Source of the DNA: Verrucomicrobia subdivision 3 bacterium UBA693
GTDB taxonomy: Bacteria; Verrucomicrobiota; Verrucomicrobiia; Limisphaerales; UBA8199
DNA: 64,000 nucleotides
Direction: 5' to 3'
NCBI GenBank assembly: GCA_002298785.1
Contig: DBMR01000117.1
Coordinates: forward strand, 1-64,000
Below are positions 17,043 to 26,038 of this stretch, one piece after another (within the stretch, counting starts at the first letter, position 1; the number at the start of each line of letters is the position of its first letter). The notes below the pieces were generated by a model. It worked only from the letters and a program-made list of their open reading frames with translations, did no database searches and was not told the DNA's origin. The translations under genes and the position numbers were made by a program.

Positions 17043-17380
17043 AATCCAACACTTTCTGGCGGCTCCGATGCTGGCGGCGCGCTCCAGAATTGAGACAGTG
17101 TGCCTCAATTTCGAACACCTTTGCCGTAGCTTCCGCGCATGGAGAACTCCGACTGCATGAGTTTCCGGAGTATTTCTCCGCCATCTCCGCCTCCGAGCTT
17201 TCACCGTGCCAATCCGACTCCGGACAGTCACCCAACTCACTCCCTCATTCCTTTTCCAGGCGGTTCAATGGCGCTTCGGGGACGAGATGACGCCACGCGG
17301 CAGACAAACGTTCTTGCTCGATCATAACGGAGCGCCAAAAAAGGTGGGCCAAATCCCTGCTCCAAGGTTAAAGTAGGCGC
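17043..17380. promoter_or_regulatory. divergent intergenic region with inverted repeat
   Basis: This 338-nt gap lies between the PRC/BON gene (minus) and polA (plus). AATTGAG at 17088-17094 and CTCAATT at 17104-17110 form a 7-bp inverted repeat with a 9-nt spacer, about 46 nt upstream of the PRC/BON start; this could be an operator or simple hairpin. No convincing gene or promoter consensus was seen in the rest. The polA start is preceded by AAGG at about 17366. Confidence 0.35.
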
Positions 17381-20206
17381 ATGCCGAAGACTTTGTTCCT
17401 CCTGGATGGAATGGCCCTGGTGTATCGAGCGCATTTCGCGCTGGCGAGCCGGCCTATCTTCAACTCCAAGGGTGTTAACACCTCGGCGCTGTTTGGCTTC
17501 ACTCAAACGCTGTTAGACATTCTCAAGAAGCAGCAACCGACACATCTGGCGGTCGCGTTTGATACGGAAGCGCCAACGCAGCGGCATCTCGACTATCCGG
17601 ATTACAAGGCTCATCGGGAGGCCATGCCCGAGGACCTGAGCGCGGCCCTGCCCCATGTTCGCCGTATGATCGAGGCCTTTCGGGTGCCGTTGCTGATCCT
17701 GGATGGCTACGAAGCCGATGATATCATTGGCACGGTGGTTTGCGCCGCCCGTCGCCAGGATTTCACCTCTTACATGGTGACCTCCGACAAGGATTTTGGG
17801 CAATTGGTGGACGACCATACTTTCTTATATAAACCGGGGCGCATGGGAGATTCCGTGGAAATCCTGGGACTGCCGGAGATCCGCGCCCGCTGGAATATCG
17901 AACGCGCCGAACAAGTGGTGGACATTCTCGCCTTGATGGGAGACAGCTCGGATAACATCCCCGGCGTCCCCGGCATCGGCGAAAAGACTGCCAGCAAGCT
18001 CATCGCTCAATTTGGATCGCTCGAAAAACTGCTGGAGCACACCGGCGAACTGAAAGGGAAGCTGCGGGAAAATCTCGAGACGCACCGAGACCTCGCCCAA
18101 CTTTCCAAACGGCTGGCGACCATCAACTGCGAGGTGCCACACTCTTTCGACCTCGAACAAATGGCCGTAAAACCGTTTGATGAGGAGAAACTGGCAGCCT
18201 TGTTCGTGGAGTTTGAGTTCAATTTTTTGGGACGCCGCGTGTTTGGTGAAGGCTTCAAAGCCGGCCGTGGTCAAGCCGCAGCCAGCCAAAACAGCGTCAG
18301 CCCGGAGGAAAATCTCCTGCCTTTCCCCGCTGAAGAAACCCTGGCACCAAAGTCAGCTTCACCCCCCGCAACCGTCAATGTTGCCGCCCTCCCGCGGGAA
18401 TCAGGCCCCAGTCCAGCGATTGAAACAGTACTGCTCGATACCACCGCTAAACGAAGCGCATTTCTGACAGCGCTCGCCTCCCAAACCGCGGTCGCCATCG
18501 ATATCCCAGCTATCCGCCCGGGCGCGTCGGGATCCGAACTGGCTGGGATCGCGTTCAGTTTCGAGGCTGGCCGAGGATACTTTCTGCCGATCAAAGGCAC
18601 AGCCGGCGAACAGGCAAAATTATTGGAGGAGCTGCGCCCGATTCTCAACAACGGTCGGATGGAGGTTTTGGGGCACGATTTAAAGACGCACCTAAGCCGG
18701 TTGAAACGAGCGGGACTGTTTGTGAACGCTCGGCTCTTCGACACCATGATCGCCCACAGCCTGGTGGAACCGGATCAGAGACATGGCTTCGAATACCTGT
18801 CTGAAGTGTACCTGGGCTTTGCCCCAACACGATCCCCACCCGCGACGAACCCTGCGGGTGAACTCAACCTGCTCGAGGCTGGGGCCACGGAAGAGACTGC
18901 TCCCTGCGCGGTCCAAAATGCGGTGCTGAATCGTAAATTGGCGGCCATCTTAAAACCAATCCTCGAGGAACGCGGGCAGCACCAGGTCTTTTATGAAATC
19001 GAAGCGCCGTTGGTCCCGGTGTTGGGTGACATGGAACTGGCCGGCATCCGAGTCGAGGCTGCGGTACTCGCCGACTTCGGCACCAGGTTATCCCAGGAAA
19101 TTGATCAGTTGGGTAAGCGCATCCATCAACTCGCGGGGACCGAGTTCAACCTCAATTCGCCAAAACAACTGGGCCAAATTCTCTTTGAAACCCTGAAAAT
19201 CGGGCCGACGCCGAAAAAAACGAAGACCGGCCAATACGCGACCGATGAGCAAACACTGGCCAGCCTTGCGCCAGACCACGAAATCGTCCAATTGCTGCTG
19301 GACCATCGCACGGCCTCGAAACTGAAATCGACCTATGTTGACGCGTTGCCGGCGGCCATCGCCCCCCGCACCGGACGGATCCACACCACGTTTGCCCAGG
19401 TGGCCACCAGCACCGGCCGGCTCAACTCGCAGAATCCGAATCTGCAAAACATCCCCATCCGCACCGAACGCGGCCAGGAGATTCGCAAAGCATTCGTTCC
19501 TGGGAAAGGCTACGACCTGCTCCTCTCGGCCGATTATTCGCAAATCGAGTTGCGGATTATCGCGGCCCTAAGCCGGGAGGCCGGACTGCTGGAAGCTTTC
19601 AAAACCGGCGCTGACGTGCACACCGCAACCGCCGCCCGGGTTTACGGCACCTTTCCCGAGCTCGTTACCGCGGAAATGCGTCGCAAAGCCAAGATGGTCA
19701 ACTATGGCATTGCCTACGGGATCTCCGCGTTCGGGCTGTCCCAACGCCTGCGCATCCCACGCAAAGAGGCGGCGGATATCATTGACGAATATTTTCGCCA
19801 GTTCGCGGGCATCCGGGATTACATGGACCAGACCATGCAATTCGCGCGTGACCACGGCTACGTGGCTACAGTTACCGGACGCCGCCGTTACCTGAGAGAC
19901 ATCAACAGCTCGAACGCCACCATCCGTGGCAGCGCGGAACGGAACGCGATCAACGCGCCCATCCAGGGCACCGCCGCCGACATGATCAAGCTGGCGATGA
20001 TCAACATTCACCGAGAGTTGCAGCAGCGTGGCAGCCGCAGCCGAATGCTGTTGCAGGTTCATGACGAATTGGTCTTTGAACTCCCCGGCGAGGAGGAGGC
20101 AGAGCTGCGCTCTCTGGTGGAGGCGAAGATGCGCACTGCCATTCCCCTGGAAGTGCCCATCCTGGTCGAGATTGGCGTGGGCAAAACCTGGCTGGAAGCG
20201 CACTGA
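17381..20206 (+). CDS. polA: DNA polymerase I
   Basis: The 941-residue protein has the full three-part layout. The 5'-3' exonuclease domain is first (LFLLDGMALVYRAHFA; VTSDKDFGQLV; GDSSDNIPGVPGIGEKTA). A 3'-5' exonuclease-like domain follows, and then the polymerase with motif A (LLSADYSQIELRI, Asp718), motif B (RRKAKMVNYGIAYGISAFGL) and motif C (QVHDELVFE, Asp895). The proofreading site looks dead: Asp374 is kept, but the partner Glu is Pro376, the second Asp is His437 in LKTH, and the Tyr/Asp pair is Cys509/Asn513 in CAVQN. It should act in Okazaki fragment processing and repair. Loss of the exonuclease site is also known in other bacterial Pol I enzymes. Confidence 0.95.
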   Translation: MPKTLFLLDGMALVYRAHFALASRPIFNSKGVNTSALFGFTQTLLDILKKQQPTHLAVAFDTEAPTQRHLDYPDYKAHREAMPEDLSAALPHVRRMIEAFRVPLLILDGYEADDIIGTVVCAARRQDFTSYMVTSDKDFGQLVDDHTFLYKPGRMGDSVEILGLPEIRARWNIERAEQVVDILALMGDSSDNIPGVPGIGEKTASKLIAQFGSLEKLLEHTGELKGKLRENLETHRDLAQLSKRLATINCEVPHSFDLEQMAVKPFDEEKLAALFVEFEFNFLGRRVFGEGFKAGRGQAAASQNSVSPEENLLPFPAEETLAPKSASPPATVNVAALPRESGPSPAIETVLLDTTAKRSAFLTALASQTAVAIDIPAIRPGASGSELAGIAFSFEAGRGYFLPIKGTAGEQAKLLEELRPILNNGRMEVLGHDLKTHLSRLKRAGLFVNARLFDTMIAHSLVEPDQRHGFEYLSEVYLGFAPTRSPPATNPAGELNLLEAGATEETAPCAVQNAVLNRKLAAILKPILEERGQHQVFYEIEAPLVPVLGDMELAGIRVEAAVLADFGTRLSQEIDQLGKRIHQLAGTEFNLNSPKQLGQILFETLKIGPTPKKTKTGQYATDEQTLASLAPDHEIVQLLLDHRTASKLKSTYVDALPAAIAPRTGRIHTTFAQVATSTGRLNSQNPNLQNIPIRTERGQEIRKAFVPGKGYDLLLSADYSQIELRIIAALSREAGLLEAFKTGADVHTATAARVYGTFPELVTAEMRRKAKMVNYGIAYGISAFGLSQRLRIPRKEAADIIDEYFRQFAGIRDYMDQTMQFARDHGYVATVTGRRRYLRDINSSNATIRGSAERNAINAPIQGTAADMIKLAMINIHRELQQRGSRSRMLLQVHDELVFELPGEEEAELRSLVEAKMRTAIPLEVPILVEIGVGKTWLEAH

Positions 20207-20268
20207 TTTCCCACAAATGTCCCTTGCGTTCGGCGGCAAGGTTAACAATGATTCCGGGGATTTTTAAT

Positions 20269-21357
20269 ATGGGACACGTAAAACTACACATTCCAGGACC
20301 GGTGGAAGTCAGCGAAAAGACCTTTCGCGCCTTTTGCTCGCCGATGATTGGTCATCGCGGGCAGGGTTTTAAGGATCTTTATGCCCGCATCCAACCGCAG
20401 CTCCAGCAACTGCTGTACACCAAGCAACTCGTCTACATCAGCACCTCCTCCGCCTGGGGAGTGATGGAGGGCGCTTTGCGCAATTTAGTGTCGAAAAAGG
20501 TGCTAAACTGCATGTGCGGCGCGTTCTCGGATAAGTGGTTCGACGTTTCCCAGCGCTGCGGAAAAGCGGCTGAAGCTTTGCAGGTGCCCTGGGGCTCTCC
20601 GATCCGCGCCGAAGACATCGATCGCAAGCTGGCCACCGGCCAATTCGATGCCCTCACCCTCATCCACAATGAGACTTCCACCGGGGTCATGAGTCCGCTG
20701 GCCGAGATCGCGGCACTCAAGCAAAAATACCCGGACGTCATGTTCATTGTCGATTCCGTCAGCTCGATGTCGGCGGTGCCGATCAAATTCGATGAGTTGG
20801 GAATCGATGTTCTCCTGGCGGGCACGCAAAAAGCCTTTGCCCTACCGCCGGGCACCGCCGTCTTCGCTTGCTCGCCGGCGGCGATTGCCAAGGCCGCCCA
20901 GGCCAAAGATCGCGGGTATTACTTTGACATTATCGAGTTCCAGAAGAACGCCGAACAGAGCATGACCCCCAGCACGCCCAGCATCGGACATGTTTACGCG
21001 CTGGCCTCAAAACTCGAGGATATCTTCGACGAAGGTCTGGAAGCGCGCTTCGCACGGCATCGCCAAACGAACCAGATGACCCGGGACTGGGCGTCCCGAA
21101 ACGGTTTTAACCTCTTCCCGGAACCCGGTCACGAGTCGATAACGCTGACGTGCGTCAGCAACGGCGCCCGACCCGGAGGCCGAACGGTGGATGTGGCAAA
21201 GCTGCAGAAGCTGGTAAAAGATCAGGGCTTCCTGATCGACGGTGGCTACGGGAAGATTAAAGGCACGACGTTTCGCATCTCGAACATGGGCGACGAAACG
21301 GAAGCCAGCATGCAACCGCTGTTCGCCGCGCTGGACAGCGCCTTGAAGCAAGTTTAA
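20269..21357 (+). CDS. class V aminotransferase (alanine-glyoxylate type)
   Basis: The 362-residue product shows the fold type I, class V PLP signature: HIPGPVEVSEKTFRAF at the start, SSAWGVMEGALRNL, HNETSTGVMSPLAEIA, VDSVSSMSAVPIKFDELG, and the PLP lysine in LAGTQKAFALPPG. The C-terminal GGYGKIKGTTFRISNMG is typical of alanine-glyoxylate/serine-pyruvate aminotransferases and of the related phosphoserine aminotransferase-like group. Either transamination of glyoxylate/serine or a serine-biosynthesis role is possible. ATG 20269 was chosen because it directly precedes the conserved GHVKLHIPGPV block; an in-frame ATG at 20248 adds only seven residues. The gene starts 62 nt after polA in the same direction. 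Confidence 0.8.
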   Translation: MGHVKLHIPGPVEVSEKTFRAFCSPMIGHRGQGFKDLYARIQPQLQQLLYTKQLVYISTSSAWGVMEGALRNLVSKKVLNCMCGAFSDKWFDVSQRCGKAAEALQVPWGSPIRAEDIDRKLATGQFDALTLIHNETSTGVMSPLAEIAALKQKYPDVMFIVDSVSSMSAVPIKFDELGIDVLLAGTQKAFALPPGTAVFACSPAAIAKAAQAKDRGYYFDIIEFQKNAEQSMTPSTPSIGHVYALASKLEDIFDEGLEARFARHRQTNQMTRDWASRNGFNLFPEPGHESITLTCVSNGARPGGRTVDVAKLQKLVKDQGFLIDGGYGKIKGTTFRISNMGDETEASMQPLFAALDSALKQV

Positions 21358-21505
21358 GCCAGATCACCCGGTCAGAAAGGCCTGGCTCGTAAGACCTTCG
21401 CGCCTGGTACTTTCGTTATCCCTACCAGGACGCGCGGGCGGCTGATTGTACAGTTGCCCGGGGGGTGGTTGTGCGGCAAACTGCTAGGGCGTGGCAGCTA
21501 ATGAA

Positions 21506-22486
21506 ATGCGGTCCTTATCATTGCGAGCCGAGCAGGCCGAGGTATCCCGGCTCGCTCGGGCTTTTGCCATTTCATTGGTGCTGCACTTGCTTTGCGTAGG
21601 GATCTACTACTCGGGAAAGCGCTACCATGTTTGGGAACGTATCCATGTGCCCGCCTGGTTGCAGCCTCCCATGCTCACCGAGTTGCTCCAAAAGAAGAAA
21701 TCCGCCGCGCCGGCTGAAAGCCAGCAACCACCGCTGATGTTCGTCCACGTGAGCCCGGCCCAGGCGGTGGACCAGGCGCCCGAAACCGCCACCACCTATT
21801 CCGACAAGAACGCCCGTGCGGCCAACCCGGACGCCGATCGCGAAACCAACACTCCCAAAATCACCGGGCAACAGGACAAGGTCCTGCGCACGGAGGATGT
21901 GGCCAAAGAGAAATACGTGCCGCTGCAACCGACCCGCCCAGCGCCCCAGGCACCGCAGGATCAAACCGAAGAGAAGGCCCGCAAGAGCGTTGATCCAGGC
22001 GATTTGGCGTTTGCCAAGCCTGATACCAAGCCCTCCAAGGAGGATGGCCAGGCCCAGCAACCTCGGCCGCGCACCATCAAGGAAGCCCTCGCCCGCCAGG
22101 CGAGCCAACAACCGCCCAGCCAAAAAATGCGTCAGGAAGGCGGCGTCAGACGGCGTCTGGACATTTCCTCCCTCGACACCAAAGCCACGCCTTTTGGCGC
22201 CTATGACGCCGCGCTGGTGGATGCGGTGGAAGCACGCTGGTACGAATTGCTTTACGAACGCGATTACGCCTCCGATAGCCGCGGACGCGTGGTGCTCCAG
22301 TTCAAACTGCATGCCGATGGCCGGATCAGCGATATGAAGGTGGCGGAAAACACCGCCGGCGAAGTTCTGGGTTTGTTATGCCAGAAGGCCATCATGGACC
22401 CGTCGCCCTACGCGGCGTGGCCCACCGACATGCGCCGGATGGCCGGGGATGTTCGAAACATTCAGTTCACCTTTTATTACAACTGA
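21506..22486 (+). CDS. TonB-like energy transducer
   Basis: The product, 326 residues from ATG 21506 (or 331 from GTG 21491), has one N-terminal transmembrane segment (AFAISLVLHLLCVGIYY) with the LHLL feature usual in TonB proteins. A long Pro/Gln/Lys-rich stretch that could span the periplasm follows, and then a C-terminal domain beginning around DAVEARWYELLYERDY with RGRVVLQFKLHADGRISDM, the TonB/TolA-like C-terminal pattern. The end (RRMAGDVRNIQFTFYYN) is somewhat divergent. The exbB-like gene begins 15 nt downstream, so these form one operon for proton-driven outer-membrane transport or envelope maintenance. TonB versus TolA cannot be separated with confidence. Confidence 0.7.
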   Translation: MRSLSLRAEQAEVSRLARAFAISLVLHLLCVGIYYSGKRYHVWERIHVPAWLQPPMLTELLQKKKSAAPAESQQPPLMFVHVSPAQAVDQAPETATTYSDKNARAANPDADRETNTPKITGQQDKVLRTEDVAKEKYVPLQPTRPAPQAPQDQTEEKARKSVDPGDLAFAKPDTKPSKEDGQAQQPRPRTIKEALARQASQQPPSQKMRQEGGVRRRLDISSLDTKATPFGAYDAALVDAVEARWYELLYERDYASDSRGRVVLQFKLHADGRISDMKVAENTAGEVLGLLCQKAIMDPSPYAAWPTDMRRMAGDVRNIQFTFYYN

Positions 22487-22501
22487 GTTCGCAATCTATT
22501 T

Positions 22502-23098
22502 ATGGAATACGTCGTCTATGGTTTGTTGGTATTGACCTCGGTGGTCGGGTTGGCGTTTGTCATTGAACGCGGGTTGGCTTTGCGCTGGCGTCGGGTGGTT
22601 CCACCGGAAATTGAAGGCGCAGTCCAATCCTGCCAGGCGGCCGCCGATGTGCCCATGCTCCGTCGCGTTTGCCAACAGCATGATTCCCCCATGAGCCGCC
22701 TCCTGCTGCTGGCCTGCGATCACCTGGACTGGCCCAAGGCCGATAACGTTGACGCCATCCAGACGCAGGCGCGCCATGAAATCACCCGATTGGAACGGGG
22801 GTTGGTGGTGTTGGAGATCATCGTGGGCATCGCCCCACTCCTCGGCCTGGTGGGTACCATCGCCGGTATGATGACCCTCTTTAGCAACATCGGCCAGACG
22901 GGCCTCAACGACGCCTCTCACCTGGCCAAAGGCATCGCGCTCATCCTCAACGCCACTCTCCTTGGATTGTTAATTGCCATTCCCTCCTTGATCTTCTGGA
23001 GCTACTACACCAAGAAGGTGGAAACCATTGCCGTGGAAATGGAGACCCTCTGCGCCGAATTCATCCGCCGACAATACCGCGAGACCGCGCCGCACTGA
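22502..23098 (+). CDS. exbB: MotA/TolQ/ExbB proton channel protein
   Basis: The 198-residue membrane protein has an N-terminal TM segment (VVYGLLVLTSVVGLAFVIERG), a cytoplasmic region with HEITRLERGLVVLEIIVGIA, and the conserved core APLLGLVGTIAGMMTLFSNI. It continues with GIALILNATLLGLLIAIPSL, which matches the TolQ/ExbB channel helices. It should form the proton channel with the ExbD-like protein encoded 7 nt downstream and drive the TonB-like protein encoded 15 nt upstream. Gene order tonB-exbB-exbD and short spacing support this. ExbB rather than TolQ is chosen because of the TonB-like partner and lack of tolA, tolB and pal nearby. Confidence 0.85.
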   Translation: MEYVVYGLLVLTSVVGLAFVIERGLALRWRRVVPPEIEGAVQSCQAAADVPMLRRVCQQHDSPMSRLLLLACDHLDWPKADNVDAIQTQARHEITRLERGLVVLEIIVGIAPLLGLVGTIAGMMTLFSNIGQTGLNDASHLAKGIALILNATLLGLLIAIPSLIFWSYYTKKVETIAVEMETLCAEFIRRQYRETAPH

Positions 23099-23105
23099 GG
23101 TTGTT

Positions 23106-23546
23106 ATGCGTTTCTTCATCAAAAAACGGCGACAGCCACCGGCGATCATCATCGTCGCGTTGATTGATATCCTCATTGTGCTGCTGATCTTCCTGCTGGT
23201 AACCACGACCTTCAAGCAGCAGCCGGCCTTGAAGCTGGCGTTGCCAGAGTCCTCGCAATCGCAGAAGAGCGGAGCCAGCGAAAAAGCCCCGGTGGTGGTC
23301 ACGATTGATCCTCAGGGCAATCTACGACTGGGCCCGGAGGGCAAGCCGGTAACCGTGGATCGGCTCAAGCAGGAACTGAACAACCTCGCCGCCAAATCTC
23401 CGGACGTGAACCTGGCAATCAGCGCGGACAAATCCGCGCCCTTTGGCCAGATCGTCAAAGTGATGGACGCGGCCAAAGAAGCCCACATCAAAACGGTCAA
23501 CGCCTTCACCAAAGAAGCGGCAGGTGGAGCACCTGCCGCTCCGTAA
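23106..23546 (+). CDS. exbD: ExbD/TolR biopolymer transport protein
   Basis: The 146-residue protein starts at ATG 23106 with a basic N-terminus (MRFFIKKRRQPP). One TM helix follows (IIIVALIDILIVLLIFLLV) containing the membrane aspartate (LIDILIVLL) essential in this family. The periplasmic domain has the ExbD pattern: LALPESSQSQ, VVVTIDPQGNLRLG and DVNLAISADKSAPFGQIVKV, ending with AHIKTVNAFTKEA. It completes the TonB/ExbB/ExbD unit and ends 45 nt before the convergent asd gene. A longer frame starting at 23028 overlaps exbB and lacks conservation. Confidence 0.85.
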   Translation: MRFFIKKRRQPPAIIIVALIDILIVLLIFLLVTTTFKQQPALKLALPESSQSQKSGASEKAPVVVTIDPQGNLRLGPEGKPVTVDRLKQELNNLAAKSPDVNLAISADKSAPFGQIVKVMDAAKEAHIKTVNAFTKEAAGGAPAAP

Positions 23547-23591
23547 GTCCGAGGCTGCCGGAAAAATCCGGGCAACAAACCGCGAGCCGAT

Positions 23592-24599
23592 TTAAGCTTT
23601 CAACAGTTCTTCGGCGATCTGAACCGCGTTCAGCGCGGCGCCTTTGAGCAATTGGTCGCCCGCCACCCAGAAGGCCAGGCCATTTTCCATCGCGCAGTCT
23701 TTCCGCACCCGCCCCACCGCGCAATCATACTGCTCCGCCAGATACAACGGCAGCGGATACTGGTTGCGCGCAGGATCGTCCACCACCTGCAGACCGGGCG
23801 CGTTGCGCAGGACTTCGCGCGCGGATTCCACGGTTACCGGCTTTTCAAACTCCGCGTTCACCGCGACTGAATGCGCCCGGTAGACGGGCACCCGCACGCA
23901 GGTGACGCTGGCGTGAAAATTGGGATGGTGCATGATCTTCCGCCCCTCATTCTCCATCTTCATTTCCTCCTTCGTATAACCGGAAGGCAGGAAAGAATCG
24001 ACGTGCGGCAACACGTTGAAGGCGATTTGATGCGGATACACTTCCCGCGTAACCGGCTGGCCGTGCACGATCTGATCGACTTGCCGCTCCAGCTCGGCCA
24101 ACGCCTTGGCGCCAGTGCCGGACACTGCCTGGTAACTGGCGGCAAAGATGCGTTTGCAGCCAAAGGCTTGATGCAGCGGATACAACGCCATCAAAGTGAT
24201 GGCCGTGGTGCAATTGGGATTGGCAATAATGCCCTGGTGCAGTCGAACGTCACCGGCGTTGATCTCCGGCACCACCAGTGGCACCTGCGGGTCCATGCGA
24301 AACGCGCTCGAATTGTCGACCACCACGCATCCGGCTTTGACCGCTGCGGGAGCAAATTCCTTTGAAATACTGCCGCCGGCGCTGAACAGCGCAATGTCGA
24401 TACCGCTAAAAGAGTCTTTAGTCAGCTCTTTAACCGTGATTTCCTCCCCCCGAAACTTCAACTTCTTCCCCACCGAACGGGCGGAAGCGAGCAAAGTCAA
24501 CTGCCCCACGGGGAAATGACGCTTTTCCAGCGTCTTGATCATTTCGATACCGACGGCGCCCGTTGCGCCGACCACGGCTACATGCGGATTTCGATTCAT
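23592..24599 (-). CDS. asd: aspartate-semialdehyde dehydrogenase
   Basis: The 335-residue enzyme opens with the NADP-binding pattern HVAVVGATGAVGIEMIKTL. It has the active-site cysteine in IANPNCTTAITLMALYPL, the SYQAVSGTGAKAL block and the substrate-binding histidine region in CVRVPVYRAHSVAVN. It reduces aspartyl phosphate to aspartate semialdehyde, the branch point for lysine/diaminopimelate, threonine and methionine. Length and motifs match the usual 330-350 residue Asd of the USG-1/Gram-positive type. ATG 24599 is chosen over the upstream frame because it starts just before the Rossmann motif. It lies 123 nt downstream of the DEAD-box helicase gene on the same strand. Confidence 0.92.
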   Translation of the reverse strand: MNRNPHVAVVGATGAVGIEMIKTLEKRHFPVGQLTLLASARSVGKKLKFRGEEITVKELTKDSFSGIDIALFSAGGSISKEFAPAAVKAGCVVVDNSSAFRMDPQVPLVVPEINAGDVRLHQGIIANPNCTTAITLMALYPLHQAFGCKRIFAASYQAVSGTGAKALAELERQVDQIVHGQPVTREVYPHQIAFNVLPHVDSFLPSGYTKEEMKMENEGRKIMHHPNFHASVTCVRVPVYRAHSVAVNAEFEKPVTVESAREVLRNAPGLQVVDDPARNQYPLPLYLAEQYDCAVGRVRKDCAMENGLAFWVAGDQLLKGAALNAVQIAEELLKA

Positions 24600-24722
24600 A
24601 TAAAGGGGCAGAATATAACGAACAGGACGAGAAAATGTCAAATCAGACTAAGTCATAACCTCAGGACCGGCTTGCCCTGGCAGGGTGCCGGTATGCTGCA
24701 CGGAAATCACCCGCTCTCTATG

Positions 24723-25955
24723 CTATCGCCGTCGGCGTGAAGGTGCGAAGAAATACCCACCCCGGATGCGCGCACCTCGAGCCCGGGTCACCCCGGCGGG
24801 CTGCCCGGGCTTATCCTGCTCGAACAAAGCGGTATAGCGATAATCAAAGCCCTCCAGTTTCACCCGGGGAATCTTCTGGCTGATAAAACGCTCGATCGCC
24901 TGCACGTGCCGGGCATCCTCCGCCACCATGATGGTAAAAGCGTCGCCTTTATTATCCATGCGCCCCGTGCGTCCAATGCGATGAATGTAATCTTCCGGGT
25001 GTTGCGGCACGTCGTAGTTCACGACGTGGCTGACGTCGGCAATGTCCAATCCCCGCGCCGCGATATCGGTCGCCACCAGCACTTCATACCGCCCTTCGCG
25101 AAAGCCCTGCAACGCCTGCTCCCGCTCGCGTTGGGTCCGGTTCGAGTGCAGCACGGCGACCGCGTGATTGGCGCGTTTAAGCGTATGTGCGGCTCGGTCC
25201 GCCCCATGCTTGGTGCGGCAGAAAACAATCACCGAGTCGTAGTTCACCTGCTTGAGCAATTCCAACAGCAAATCGGTCTTTTGTGATTCAGAGACCGGGT
25301 AGATCACATGCTTCACCCCTTCGGCCGGGGAGCGGCGGGCGCCGATTTCTACGGTCTTGGGATCCCGCATCGCCCACTGAATCAACGTCTCGATCTCCGG
25401 TGGAATCGTCGCCGAAAAAAGGGACGTGTGCCGCTGCCGCGGGCAGCGCTGCACAATGCGGCGCACATCGGGCAGAAAACCCATGTCCAGCATGCGGTCC
25501 GCTTCGTCCAGGACTAAATACTGAATTTGATCCAGGCTGCAGGTGCCGCGCGACATATGGTCCAGCAACCGGCCGGGCGTCGAGGCCAGAACATCCACTC
25601 CGGCTTTCAAAGCATCCATCTGCCGGCCATAGCCCACGCCGCCATAGAGCACCGCCGTTCTCAAATTCGTGAACCGGGCGAAATCCCGAATCGCGGTTTC
25701 CACCTGCGCCGCCAGTTCCCGGGTTGGCTCCAGAATCAATACCCGAGGCTTCGGTTGGTGCTCGCCAAGTTTCGACAAAATCGGCAAAGCAAAGGCTGCG
25801 GTCTTTCCCGTGCCCGTTTGCGCGCTGCCAATAATGTCGCTTCCGGCTAAAACCAGCGGAATCGCGCGCAACTGAATTGGGGTCGGCTCCACATAGCCCA
25901 TCGCCTTGACCCCCTCTAGTATTACAGGCGAGAGATTTAGTTTACTGAAACCCAT
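24723..25955 (-). CDS. DEAD-box ATP-dependent RNA helicase
   Basis: The 410-residue protein has all DEAD-box motifs: the Q-motif (EPTPIQLRAIPLVL), motif I (AQTGTGKT), Ia (EPTRELAAQ), Ib (TPGRLLDH), II (VLDEADRM), III (FSATIP), IV (VIVFCRTKHGADR), V (LVATDIAARGLDI) and VI (YIHRIGRTGR). The tail is short and basic (ARIRGGYFFAPSRRRR), like RhlE-type helicases. It would unwind RNA in ribosome assembly, cold adaptation or mRNA decay. ATG 25955 begins the conserved MGFSKLNLSP. The next gene upstream on the same strand encodes an RGG-rich protein and ends 83 nt away, a possible functional link. Confidence 0.93.
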   Translation of the reverse strand: MGFSKLNLSPVILEGVKAMGYVEPTPIQLRAIPLVLAGSDIIGSAQTGTGKTAAFALPILSKLGEHQPKPRVLILEPTRELAAQVETAIRDFARFTNLRTAVLYGGVGYGRQMDALKAGVDVLASTPGRLLDHMSRGTCSLDQIQYLVLDEADRMLDMGFLPDVRRIVQRCPRQRHTSLFSATIPPEIETLIQWAMRDPKTVEIGARRSPAEGVKHVIYPVSESQKTDLLLELLKQVNYDSVIVFCRTKHGADRAAHTLKRANHAVAVLHSNRTQREREQALQGFREGRYEVLVATDIAARGLDIADVSHVVNYDVPQHPEDYIHRIGRTGRMDNKGDAFTIMVAEDARHVQAIERFISQKIPRVKLEGFDYRYTALFEQDKPGQPAGVTRARGARIRGGYFFAPSRRRR

Positions 25956-26038
25956 AAATATTATTGAACCAAGTGCGGCCGCGTCCAAAATCGGACCGGC
26001 ACGCACGCGCGTGCCCTGACACTGCTATGGAATCACGA

